Shown: in pieces, positions 1-10,214 of the stretch | Layout of the letters: each line of letters begins with the position of its first letter | Numbering within the stretch: the stretch's first letter is position 1 | NCBI GenBank assembly: GCA_963855995.1 | Contig: OY979728.1 | Location: 7,799,330 to 7,863,329 of the forward strand | Origin: Muricea muricata | Lineage: Eukaryota; Cnidaria; Anthozoa; Malacalcyonacea; Plexauridae | Direction: 5' to 3' | DNA length: 64,000 nucleotides | Made by a program: the position numbers and the translations under genes | Notes under the pieces: model-generated | Told to the model about the DNA's origin: nothing | The model's database searches: none | What the model saw: the letters and a program-made list of their open reading frames with translations, nothing else

Positions 1-2
1 AA

Positions 3-269
3 GTTGTTCTTAACCTTGAAGAGTTTTTAGATCAAAGATTTGCAATTGATGATGAGATATTGAAAGTCCTGAAGCCTTTCGTAGAACTACATTCTGATGC
101 AGATACTAAGAAAGTTCATCAAACAATATGTGCAGATTTAGACTTCCTCGACAGCCTCATCACTTCGCAAGAACTCAATAATCTAAAAGAGCTTAGTTTA
201 TCACAGCTTTTATTATATGACAATGACGCCATTTTACAAAATAAGGTCACGAGAACACGAAAAATCTGA
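3..269 (+). pseudogene. hAT-type transposase fragment (C-terminal half, broken)
   Basis: The frame is open from the window edge, so the start lies outside. The peptide contains EEFLDQRFAIDD, LKPFVELHSDAD and HQTICADLDF, then a short acidic tail before the stop. This resembles the region before the dimerisation domain in hAT-like transposases of invertebrates; that is family resemblance from memory, not a search. A matching C-terminal piece follows at 840-1136 on the same strand, with about 570 bases of non-coding and fold-back sequence between. I read both as parts of one decayed element. It could instead be an exon of a domesticated hAT gene, since the frame itself has no internal stop. Confidence 0.4.
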
Positions 270-601
270 GAGCGGATTACACGGTAAAAGCCGTATTTGC
301 TCTCGTCTATACCGGTTTTTCTGGTATAAACGAAGCAAAAATCCGACTTTTGCAGTCAAAATGAAAAATGTAAAACTTGATTGACAGGCTTTTGTATTTG
401 TAATCTTTTATCCAATCAGATAAAGAATGATGATGTCAGCGTAAACGGTTTTTCCTTATTTAGTATGCAACTCGCAACTTGTTTTATTGTTTTTCTCATT
501 TCACTAGAAATGATTTGCCGTTCACAAGGCCACATACATGCAAATCCTCCGAAAAACGAAGGAAAAGTTCTTTTTCAGGTATGTCATACAATAAAAATCC
601 C

Positions 602-735
602 ATTGAATGGTTTGACATATAATCCGGCCGAGCATTTTACTCGTTTCTCGCATTTTTCCTCGCCCTTGCAGGGCTGGGAAAATACGTTCGAAACTCGTAA
701 AATACTCGGCCGGGTTATATGTCAAACCATTCAAT
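602..735. repeat. Short fold-back (MITE-like) element
   Basis: The outer 38 or so bases on each side are inverted copies with two mismatches (attgaatggtttgacata at the left, its complement at the right). About 55 bases of spacer lie between them. It sits between the two hAT transposase pieces. No clear target duplication was found. The long reading frames on both strands here are by-products of the palindrome. Confidence 0.7.
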
Positions 736-839
736 AAGATATATGTAGAGCATTTATAAAGAAATCGCGATATGTTCCCAAATCTTCTCACTGTTTTGCA
801 AGGGTTTAGGCAGCAAAACCACACTCCTGTGACGTCGAG

Positions 840-1136
840 AGACTAATTATTGCTTGCAATTTCCTAAAAACGTCCACAAGAAATCGTTTGAATGTCGAGA
901 CGCAAAACCTTTATTTGTACACTCACTTTAACATGCCAACTTTGGAAGAATGGGATCCAAGGCCTTGCATTTTAAATTGGTTGCAAGAGCGAGAGCATAG
1001 AAAGAAAACAACGGAAAAAGCACGTACTCAACGATGGTTCAAAGGTGTCTTTAAAGATGCTTCGGGTGAAAGCGAAAAACCAGATTTTATCCCTGACACG
1101 TGCGAGCAAAAGAAAAAGAAAGCAAAAATATTTTGA
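840..1136 (+). pseudogene. hAT transposase C-terminal fragment
   Basis: The frame reads RNRLNVETQNLYLYTHFNMP, then LEEWDPRPCILNWLQERE, a basic stretch and a stop. An 'RLxVET...NMPxxEEWxPRP' tail is typical of the end of the hAT C-terminal dimerisation region in several invertebrate hAT-derived proteins. Homology is inferred by eye. The upstream part of the domain is missing or scrambled. The tail ends in a Lys-rich run, which could act as a nuclear signal. Confidence 0.4.
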
Positions 1137-1528
1137 TCTGTCGAACATATATGACTTCTAAACGAAAATAAATACCTTAATTGAGTTAATTACGTTAAGT
1201 TTAATAAGCAATAATGCACTTTTGTACACATTTGTGGTTTTGTACAAATAAAATTAAATTTCCAAATCCAGTAATTTTCATTTCCAACTCCAGAAATATT
1301 TTTAAAACTCCAAGAAGTGGTAGCAAATCCAGCTTAGAATAATCCCTGTGTTATAAAACCCCTCGATGTCTCGCTCGAGCTACTCGTTTTCGTGCCAAAC
1401 CGTCATAATGTATTTCGCTAAATCTTCAAATAATCGATTGGTATTAAAATGTTTTCACACGTGCGTATATTTCCTCATTCGTAGTCGATTCGTATTCGCA
1501 ATCATATTCCGCTTCACCGCCGCTGTCA
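1137..1528. other. No gene seen
   Basis: AT-rich sequence between the hAT remnant and the next fold-back element. The reading frame at 1366-1641 runs into the fold-back arm and has no recognisable domain. Confidence 0.5.
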
Positions 1529-1943
1529 CAGTGATATGGGTACCCCCGTATTTTGTGTATCCCCATACTCCTATAACTAGCAAATATGTCACAGTGGACT
1601 TAGACGTAAGCGTACTGTTTTGTTATATTAAACTTTACTAGCAAAAGGTATTATATTTAAGACTATTTTCTCCCAATGGGACTGTATCTACTTCACCAAA
1701 TTTAGCTAAAGATCCGGGAGCGCGTAGCGCGACAATCATTACTCGCCTATCGGGCTCGCGCTTTAGCTAAATTTGATGAAGTAGATACAATCCTAGTGAG
1801 TGAGAATAGTCTTGAATATAATACCTTTTGCTAGTAAACTTTAATATAGCAAAACAGTACGCTGACGACTAAGTCCACTGTGACATATTTGCTAGCTATA
1901 TGACTATGGGGATACACAAAACACGGGGGTACCCATATCACTG
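1529..1943. mobile_element. Fold-back MITE with GC-rich loop
   Basis: Two arms of about 185 bases (1529-1713 and 1757-1943) are inverted copies at high identity. The ends read CAGTGATATGGGTACCCC and its complement. The short centre carries gagcgcgtagcgcgac. The bases flanking the element do not form a clear target duplication. The loop resembles those at 32934-33035 and 41399-41553. Confidence 0.75.
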
Positions 1944-2747
1944 CGACACCACCCCACGTTGGGCGCCATGTAATAAAGTTCGTTTTCGTTCGATAATTCT
2001 CGTATTTCTACGCTAGCTCACAATAACAGTATATATTTAATCTTGACAACATAAACCCAAACACACTACAGCCAGAGGAGGAGTGAGCGTCTTCCCAGAA
2101 TGCAACGCGCCAAATTCCGGTTCATTACATATTATCGATTTTTCGTTATGTGCCGTCATTTCTCGGTTGGCTTTCGCTGAGTTTGCAACTCGTGGAATAG
2201 CGCAAGTAATTAAGTAAATGATTTTACAGTGTAAAAAATGGCGCATTTTCGCACCATTCGTGGAAAACAAGCTTCGCCATTGAAGGAAAACAAGCTTTCA
2301 CTTGTTCGTTGTGTATCAAAACAACCTTTGGTCTTGATTCCTGATGGATTACCGTGTGTTGAACTCGAATGTCGTGAAGTTCATATTAGCTTTAGCCTTT
2401 ATGGATAGTTTGAACGTCAGGAGAATTGCCATTTTCGCATGGTTAACGGCGTGAATATTGACGAAATGTTCGTTGATTGCGATAGTCCTACACTAGTAGA
2501 AGTGCATTCTAGTTGTGTTTTTAAGGTAAATAATTTTATAGGTTCAATTGTACTGATGGGTTGCATATTATATTGAAACTAGATATTACAGTATATGTAG
2601 TGTAGAAGTTGAGTGGATCTTTGTATTCATATTGTCATAATTGTATATTTATATATTGTACACACACTGTACACATGTTTTATCTAGTATTATGTAGTTC
2701 TTTGACCCAAATCATCAGCGAAATGGAGGTGAAAAACTATTCGGTAA

Positions 2748-3488
2748 CGTTATTTTGCGGGAGATATTTTATCATCAGCAACAACCCAAGCAATCCCACC
2801 ATGTGACCCAGATAGTGAAGATGATGAACTCGATAATGCACTTCCCCCAGTTGACTTACATCAAGCAACTGACTGTAACTGTTTTAATTTGCCAACAAAT
2901 CCAGCTTGCCTGGTGGACATCCATGCACATCGAATGTTAGAGGATGAAGAGGTGGAGCATGTTGATATTAGTGCTTTTAATGGAGAAACTGAACCAGGTG
3001 CAGGGGATGTAAATGAGATGGAAGAAATCCAACAGTTGACTGAAATTTTGGACATGGATGACAATGAAGATGATGAAGATATAGATGATCAGCTGGAAGG
3101 TGAGCAGAACAGGAATGGCAATACTGCAATTGATGTTATGTATCCCGAGAAGTTTGTTGTTGTTGGATCTTGGCAAGAAGGAAGATATCAAAGTGCTCTT
3201 GCTATATGCATGTGGAGAAGGTCTGCAAACAAAGAATTGGTATTTAAAGTAGAACATGAACCAGACAATATTCGAGATACAAATGCATTAAAATTTATGG
3301 TGTTTCACAATGAAAAGTGGCACATAATTGGTTATTGTGGACTCAACAAGATTCCTAAACTGAAACATGCTCTGCATAGAAATGAGGTACATTCAATCTC
3401 CTTGGACAGTTTGAAAAGAACATCTGCATACAGAGAGAAAAAATTATTGTACAGTGCATCATTAGTAATTGTTAAACGTGGACTGTAG
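2748..3488 (+). CDS. HIRAN-like domain protein (partial 5' end)
   Basis: The frame is open from 2748 to the stop at 3486-3488. The first in-frame ATG is at 2934, so an upstream exon is likely; 2439-2525 (MVNGVNIDEMFVDCDSP, followed by GTAAAT) is a candidate, but I could not match its splice phase. The protein is very acidic at first (SEDDELDNALPP, DDNEDDEDIDDQ). It then folds into a stretch with EHEPDNIRDTNAL, IIGYCG and LKHAL, the pattern of HIRAN domains, which bind single-stranded DNA ends in HLTF/Rad5-type proteins. No helicase or RING part follows. It lies inside the inverted-repeat element 2073-6439 and is probably mobile cargo. The HIRAN assignment is by motif only. Confidence 0.5.
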   Translation, partial: RYFAGDILSSATTQAIPPCDPDSEDDELDNALPPVDLHQATDCNCFNLPTNPACLVDIHAHRMLEDEEVEHVDISAFNGETEPGAGDVNEMEEIQQLTEILDMDDNEDDEDIDDQLEGEQNRNGNTAIDVMYPEKFVVVGSWQEGRYQSALAICMWRRSANKELVFKVEHEPDNIRDTNALKFMVFHNEKWHIIGYCGLNKIPKLKHALHRNEVHSISLDSLKRTSAYREKKLLYSASLVIVKRGL

Positions 3489-5580
3489 GACAAAGATGAT
3501 CCAAGAAACCATTATAACAGTCGTATAGACCGCTGAGTGTTTTATACTAGTCAGGTAGTAACACTGGTCTTAGTGATATTTTGGCAGCTATGAGGCTGGA
3601 TGCTCTATGTATGTTTCAACCTGCACAACAACTGTATGATGTGTTTTATTTAGAGCCTTCAAGATGCCAGTGTTGAGGATCCAAAATATTTTTGCTTTTA
3701 ACTTTAAAATGGTGAGTGCATTTCATGTCTTCACAGTTGTAATGTGCTTGTCTGTTTCAACTCCACTCGCACTATAACTTGCTTCATATTGTGTCCAGCT
3801 TCATCTTTAGACCCTTTAAAAGCAGCAGCACTCTCACAATGAAAAGTAAAATCATTTGATATAGTGAAATACAAAAGTAAAGAACACCAGCATGCACTGC
3901 TGCTCAACCTTTTTAGGTAGCAATACACCCTTCACCTGAAAATTTAACCTGTTAAAGAGAGTGCTGATGCTGAATAGGTTAACTAAAACCATTAATGCTG
4001 ATGTAACCAGTTGACCAAATTTATATTAACTGCAGTATTTGCTGTACTGGCAATCCACTTATTAGTTTTGCCAGTATACAATGAGCATGTGCTTAATGCC
4101 ACAATGGACCAGATTTTGCTTTTCTTTTTTGTTTTTTTCAGAGATGTGGTGGATATGCATAGTATGGACACAAGGAGCAACTGGATAAGGTATCATATGC
4201 AGGAATTTGGTCTGGTATGAAGATCAGGACAATGTGGACATATGGTTAACTTTGAGAAGTTTTAAACATGTGTGCACATGACAAAAATTTAGATGTGGTG
4301 CACTATAGACATAAGGAACATCTAACAACAGTTGGGATTTTTGTGTATTTACATTATTTACACACACTGTATTGAATAACACTAAATACCAGTGCTGACT
4401 ACCAGCATCATGCTGTGGTGGACTGCATAAACCGTTTACAAAAGTTGTATTGTTTCTATGGTGATGTACAGGCCTCAAAATAGATATAAGGTTCACCAGT
4501 CATGACTGATAAATTATTAAATTTACTTGTCTTGCCATCTTTTCCTTTCTCATGTGTGACTATTTGTATTTGTATGTAAAAATATAGGAAGAAATAATAA
4601 AAAAATTCTTCCATAAACAGGAAAAATAAGGTAACCTTTGAAAGGCAAACAAGAATTTCCACTTAAGTGGTACTCTTATCAGTCAATGACATGTGACCAG
4701 CTCATATTTAATTTGGGGGCTGACAATGTTAAAACAAAACATTAACAATTTAATGTCTATCATGATACTGGCAATCATGTAACAGAAGCATAAGCAGCAT
4801 GTGAAATATGTGGGGAACTGTTTCATGGTGGTATTTGTTTCCTGAACCAGGTTTACTTGTACTGAATGTTCTTCCCATACCCTTAATTCTGTAATCATTG
4901 TTGGACATTTTTTATCATTTACTGTACTAATTGATTTAGAAACCATGAGGCAATGAATTTAATAATAATAAAATATCTTTTTGAATAAATGCAAAGGTAT
5001 TAAAACATTTTCAAAGTGTTGCATCACAATCATTCCACCAGTACACGTGAATGGTGTATGTTGGCATATATGAAAGGTGCTGCTCTTTATGATGTGTTAT
5101 CTCCCACACTCCAACTTTTTACAAGACGTGGCACACTTGAGATGATGACAGCACAACTCAGTATCTAAAAAGAATAAATTATGAAAACAAACTCAACATG
5201 TATATTTTACTGATGCCACTATTTTTTTACTTACTGCACACTAAAAATAAGAATGTGATAAAATTTAAAGCATGCACTTCAAGTAAAGTATTTTTCTACA
5301 TGTACAATTCAAAACTCTAATGGAATTGATATGTAGCTGTTACCTGTTACGAGAAAAAAATAACAACAGCAAAATATGAAAACAAACTCAACATATGTAC
5401 AAAGTATTTACATCATCACAGGGGACCTCTTTGCAGGAGTCTGCCTAATTTTTCTGCTGGGAAACTAGAGAAAAAAATAAATAATTTAGCTGAATAATTT
5501 TCCCTTAACAAGTAGGTTTGTCTAACATTAGGTGGACTCACTGGGATAATTCAATAGGGTTAACAGCATTGCAGAATTGC
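3489..5580. other. Interior of the TIR element, no gene seen
   Basis: AT-rich sequence with only short, unconvincing frames on either strand. No transposase motif, tRNA or tandem repeat was recognised. Confidence 0.5.
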
Positions 5581-5790
5581 TTAAAAATTTTTATGCCGTA
5601 CGTTTAACTTTGGTGATGTGGCAGCACTTTGGAAAAGTGCTCGGTTTGACGATGGATTTTCCACAAGAGGAATCCTACTGATCTTTTTATTAGGCTTTCC
5701 CGGTGTATCACCTTTTGACAAATACAAACGCTTAGAAGTAGTGTCATTTTCGTCAACAATAAGATCATCATCGCTAGGTATATATTCCAT
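5581..5790 (-). CDS. Short acidic hypothetical frame
   Basis: The frame from the ATG at 5790 reads MEYIPSDDDLIVDENDTTSK, then a basic Ser/Pro-rich stretch to a stop: 69 residues. It has no recognised domain. It lies near the right end of the inverted-repeat element and points inward, so it may be the first exon of a minus-strand gene of that element. The upstream extension to 5856 is hydrophobic and looks like leader sequence rather than coding. Confidence 0.25.
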   Translation of the reverse strand: MEYIPSDDDLIVDENDTTSKRLYLSKGDTPGKPNKKISRIPLVENPSSNRALFQSAATSPKLNVRHKNF

Positions 5791-6567
5791 TTTTGTCCAA
5801 AACACTTGAATTCTAATAAAAAACGGGAAAATACTGTAAACAATATATCCACGCATATACTGTTTAACGTTAAATCGTGGAGAATAAAAAATGGATCAAA
5901 ACATTAAATATATTCATCAAAATATGATCAAAATCGTTATTGCCTGTAATTATTTCTTCTCGCCAAATGGTCCCAAATTCCCGCGACCGCGGCAGAATAT
6001 AGCAAAATTACCCCATTTTCAAACCGCGATTATTCGTAATTTTGAGGAGGTTATTTTGGTTCTAAATAATCATAACGTAGAACAACCCTTCCTGAATACG
6101 ATGCTTGAATTTATTTTGACATAGCACATCGTTAAATAATTTAACCTCCGGCACTTTTGAATGGGACTTTCGCACTTTGTGCAGTGACCCGAAGCAAAGG
6201 TAAATTGAAAGGGTGATTAACGAAACGGGAACCTGATATGCAAATCAAACAAAACCAAAATCATCAAATTCTACATATAAATAACACAATTACAACAACT
6301 TACCTTCAAAAATGCAAATTTTTCGTAGAGAAAAATCCGATTAAAAGTATACAATATTTCAGCGTGCGTGGGCGTCAATTTCAACTTTAGAATACTAATG
6401 AGAGCGATGCATTGTGGGAAGACGCTCATTCCTCCTCTGCACTACAACACACTACAACATACTACAACACTTCCGAATCCATACATGCAAGTACTGGCAA
6501 AATGTATCAAATTGTTCCAAAGCACATGGAAATCACGTGATACGCTAATGTCATAATAACAATACCT

Positions 6568-6940
6568 AGTATACTTGTTTAGCTTTGTGGAAACACCACG
6601 TAAATTTATTATTGCAGAGCTTTCGATCCGCAAGCTCGGATCTTCATCAGTGCTATAATAATATGACTATTTGAATTCACACGCCGCTTTTTATACATAA
6701 AGTGTCGTGATTATGTATGCTCGCGTGATTTAAAAGTTAATTAAACGGTCAAATCAGCTACGTCATTTCTAACGCAGCGAAATGGCTCTAATTCACCCGC
6801 ATGCGTGCGCAAAGAAGGAAGGGAAATTTAATTTTGCACAGTAAAGAGAGCGCGCCACGTACTGTCTAGTGGCTTACCCTCTTGATCTATCGTACTATGT
6901 TTTTCAATTTCAATTGACTCTCTCATTTTGCGAGAGAACT
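6568..6940 (-). repeat. PLE terminal repeat (left copy, minus orientation)
   Basis: This 373-base block is repeated in opposite orientation at 21605-21980 with high identity. Read on the minus strand it ends with a hammerhead-like motif and then TTTACGTGGTGTTTCCAC. Penelope-like elements are known to carry hammerhead motifs in such terminal repeats. It lies downstream of the minus-strand PLE coding remnants, as expected for that element's 3' end. Confidence 0.65.
6607..6660 (-). ncRNA. Hammerhead-like ribozyme motif
   Basis: On the minus strand: stem I strand tattatagca, core CTGATGA, a six-pair hairpin GATCCG/CGGATC, GAAA, then CTC and tgcaataata, which pairs back with stem I in 9 of 10 positions. 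The order is that of a type I hammerhead with an almost absent stem III. The cleavage position would follow GCTC. Activity is inferred; the minimal stem III suggests it would need dimers or tertiary contacts. Confidence 0.5.
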
Positions 6941-8189
6941 TATGACTTTCAGTCGCTAAAATGGACGCTTCTTTCCATTTTATGCGATGGTCAACCGGTG
7001 GGAATTTTGTCTGAGCATGCGCTAGAACTTGCGCGGTTAACAGAAAAGAGACTTGGTACGAGTAAATTTAGCAATTCGATTTTTGAGCGTTTTAGGTGGG
7101 TTTTTGACCTCGTTTTTTCTTCCAACCAAGTTTTTATTAATTTAATGAAGTACTGAGAAGGCTAAGAAGGTATGAGAACGTTCGGAGGCTAAAAAATATA
7201 AAAATGCAACTTTCGCGTAACCTTATATATTCGAACGGCCTCGGATTCCCACGGAAATGTCTGATAATTCCTCCTAACCCGAATTTTGAGATGAACGAAT
7301 TATCTCCCAAAATAAAGTATTGGTTTCAAGCAACAGTTTTAACCATATTTCGTTTTGAGGCACTCGACTAGATTTTGAAGTATTTTTGTGATTATATTGT
7401 GTTGATCTTCACCCCCATAAATCACCCTGTACTAAAGTGAAGGGAAGGGGGAATATATTTGCATGATTTCAAAACTATTCATATTTTCTGAATCAATAGA
7501 CTCCAGTCTTTCAAGTGATGTGCTTGAACGAACAGGATTGGCAAAAACATGTTATTTCTAGGGGAATATTCAGAGGTACCTATTGGGTCTAATACAGACT
7601 ATGTCAGACAGTGGTGCCGTTTTCGTTATCAACCCAAATTTTTACATCAAAAATATTTTGATTACTGCAGTAAGAAAGCTTTGAAGATTGATTTAGGCAT
7701 GCTCTCGTTTTGAGGCACTCGACTTGATTTTTTACAATCTTGAGTTGAATATTTAGCTTTTTCCAATTTTCAGCAAAATCCCGATTTTTGCACTAAGCAT
7801 TTTCAAGGAATTAAATCATAAATAAACTTTCTAAAGGTGTTTCCGAGTAGAAAAAGACATGGAAAATAAATGTGAAACCCACCGTGTGTTTAGTCTTTTA
7901 ATTTCGTCTGTCCAAAGGATGAAAAAAAACTTGCATCTTCGAAAAAAATTATATTTCGTCTATATTCCGTCAGAGATATTAGTAATTTATAAATGCCTAT
8001 TTCATTTAGAAGTCTTTTATCCATCCCATTTCCCCATCAGCTTCGTAGAAAGTAATTTAAATTCTTGCAAATCTACTGTTTTCTTCCGAAAAAAGAAGCC
8101 TAAAAACTTTTTTTTGCTCATTATTCTCATTTTGACAATTTTTAAAAGAATTTTTTGCGACCGCCCACAATTTACTGACCAGCGGAGAC
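6941..8189. other. Probable decayed PLE 3' region, no gene seen
   Basis: AT-rich sequence between the PLE coding remnant and its terminal repeat. The reading frames here lack recognised motifs. Unlike the repeat at 6568-6940, this part has no counterpart beside the copy at 21605-21980. Confidence 0.4.
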
Positions 8190-8266
8190 AAAATCCCCAC
8201 CTGTTGCGATGGTCATTAGTCCAAGAGTGTTTAGCCACTGCTGATTTTTCTAGCTCGGCTTTCTCG
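8190..8266 (-). pseudogene. PLE GIY-YIG C-terminal fragment
   Basis: On the minus strand the frame reads AELEKSAVAKHSWTNDHRN, the conserved C-terminal part of the GIY-YIG endonuclease of Penelope-like elements. The preceding part (…HKTNCEKE) lies 6.4 kb away at about 14630. The two pieces are split exactly by the LINE with CTTTCTCG target duplications, and removing one duplication plus the LINE restores the reading frame across the join. Confidence 0.75.
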
Positions 8267-8315
8267 ATTTTTATTAAAAGCCCTTCAGGGCAACACAATA
8301 TGTACAATTAAAAAA

Positions 8316-8514
8316 AGCTTATTTACAATAAACACACAAATTTACTGCCTGTAACTCTCCCTAAGACTCCGTTCACACACCAAAGAGTTTGAAATTGTGT
8401 CCTCTCCATATCAAAAAATTCTAAGTTCAATCTGTTCGATACGTATGTCTTAAGGTATTGCAAACACGGGGTCTTCATAGCAGTGTTAAACTGGTGAGAG
8501 TTCCTTTCCTTCCA
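8316..8514 (-). pseudogene. C-terminal end of the Tx1/L1-like ORF2
   Basis: The minus strand has an uninterrupted frame starting AWKERNSHQFNTAMKTPC and ending VTGSKFVCLL before TAA. 'W-K-x-R-N' is common in the last part of L1/Tx1 ORF2 proteins. It fits as the continuation of the frame that breaks off near 10215, beyond the nested LINE. About 50 bases of 3' UTR with an AATAAA-like signal follow. Confidence 0.5.
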
Positions 8515-8519
8515 GGCGG

Positions 8520-10214
8520 CGAATTTTATTTATTTATTTACAAAATTCGCCATCAACAAAATAAGGACAAAATTGACAACATAAAAAATACAAAGGCAGG
8601 GGCTGTCCACAGAGAAAAACTCCAATTACGGGACCCCAATATTAACAGGACACAACACAACACACACTACAACAGTACAACACACATATAAACAGAAATA
8701 ACTAGCGCACCCCTTAGCAACAGAAAGTTGTTGACAAAGTCAACAGGGAGCGTGTGGAGTGGCATTTAATGCAGACTGTCTTATAAGTTCTTGAATCATC
8801 TGGATCAAATATATCATCAAGCAGTTTATTATAGAATTGGCGCAGATTTGTCTTGAATGATGATACTGATCTGGTTGTGTCTCTCAAATCTTTAGGAAGT
8901 GTGTTCCACACACTGGGTGCTCGTACATAAAAACTGTTTTTATATGCCACAGTTCTACTTCTTGGTATCTCTAGAAGAATACAATTCGTAATATCATTCA
9001 ATCTCGTAACACGGCCACGACGTTTTATTGAAATGTTTTCGTCAGATTTATATACTAAGCATTTGTAGATATATACCATGTCCAAATATTCTTGCAAATA
9101 ACAAACCGGAAGAATATGGATAGTTTGCAGTCTTTCCTTGTGGGAGATGTCAGTCTTGTAAGGGAGAGAGAGGATAAATTTTGTTGCTCGTCGCTGTACT
9201 TTTTCGATTTTTGCAATATTACTAACAGTTTGTGGTGACCACACTTGACTCGCATAAGCAAACAATCCATGAACTAGAGAGAGATAAAGAACTTTGCGAA
9301 CTTGGAAATCATTGATATTCATTGCTACTCGGCGAACGAAGCCAAGCATTCTGTTTGCTTTTGACGATGTTATGTCTACATGTTTGTTCCATTTTAAATC
9401 GCTTGAAAGGACAACCCCGAGGCCTCTCTGGGCGTCGACAACTTTAATAGAATGACCAAGAAGTTCATAATCATAATGAATGGGTTGACGGTTTCGAGAC
9501 ATGTGACTAACTGCGCATTTACTAAGATTAAGGTCCATCTTCCAATTGGAACCACTTCGTGTCGTCAGCGAATAAAGCAACCGATGATTGACGAGAAATC
9601 GAATCAGGCAGATCGTTGACAAAGACGAGGAAAAGAAGAGGACCAAGGATAGACCCCTGAGGAACTCCAGACAAAATAGGAAGCGGTTGAGATGTACTGC
9701 CAAGAACGGTGACTTTCTGCAAACGGTTTGAAAGGTAGTTGTTGAGCCAATTAAGAAGTTTACCCGTTATTCCGAAGTTTCGAAGTTTTTTTAACAGAAG
9801 AATATGGTCTACCTTATCAAATGCTTTCGCAAAATCAAGGTAGATCGAGTCAATTTGTTCTCGGTTCTCCAAAGCTTTGCTGATTTCATTTATTACGTGA
9901 AGTAGTTGAGACGTAGTTGACTTGCCTCTAAGAAAGCCAAACTGTAAATGGTGTAGTTGACTGGATACATGCACTATCAGCTGATTGTAGATGCATCGTT
10001 CGAGAACTTTTGACACGACAGACAATAGAGAAATTGGTCTGTAATTGGTTACTTCGTCATTCGGACATTTCTTCGGGATTGGTATAATGTGCGATAGTTT
10101 CCATTCGTCGGGAAGTTTGCCAGAAACCAAACTTTTATTGAATAGTTCGCATAATGACTTGGAAATGCTCGACGCAGCTGAAATGATGTATCTCGTCAGG
10201 TCACTAGTTGTATT
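8520..10214 (-). mobile_element. Nested, 5'-truncated CR1/L2-like LINE (reverse transcriptase)
   Basis: The minus strand encodes a reverse transcriptase from SLCELFNKSLVSGKLPDEWK through NYRPISLLSVVSKVLE, FGFLRGKSTTSQLL, YLDFAKAFDKVDH, LSGVPQGSILGPLLF and the catalytic FADD. A frameshift with a small deletion near 9580-9620 separates this from the C-terminal part (9560-8714), which has WNKHVDITSSKANRMLG, YASQVWSP and VQRRATKF. The order matches the CR1/L2/Jockey group. The tail is TAAATAAATAAATAAA (8524-8542), a simple-repeat end typical of CR1/L2-type LINEs. The upstream endonuclease part is absent, so it is 5'-truncated. It interrupts the C-terminal region of the host LINE's ORF2. Confidence 0.8.

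Larger units (their letters stand above)
2073..6439. mobile_element. 4.4 kb DNA element with 36-bp terminal inverted repeats and ~9-bp target duplication
   Basis: Both ends start CAGAGGAGGA and continue through GAGCGTCTTCCCA; 33 of about 36 bases match when one end is reversed. The flanks are cactacagc (2064-2072) and cactacaac (6440-6448), one mismatch in nine. A 9-bp duplication is typical of Mutator-like elements, but I recognise no transposase inside. The cargo is a HIRAN-like frame on the plus strand (2748-3488) and a short acidic frame on the minus strand (5581-5790). It could be a non-autonomous element that carries host sequence, or a family whose transposase I do not recognise. The right flank is a CACTACAAC-rich simple repeat, so a chance duplication is possible. 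Confidence 0.6.

Noticed and set aside
381-824. Overlapping reading frames of 100-118 codons on both strands
   Set aside because: They read through the palindrome at 602-735; the repeated peptide on both strands comes from the inverted repeat.
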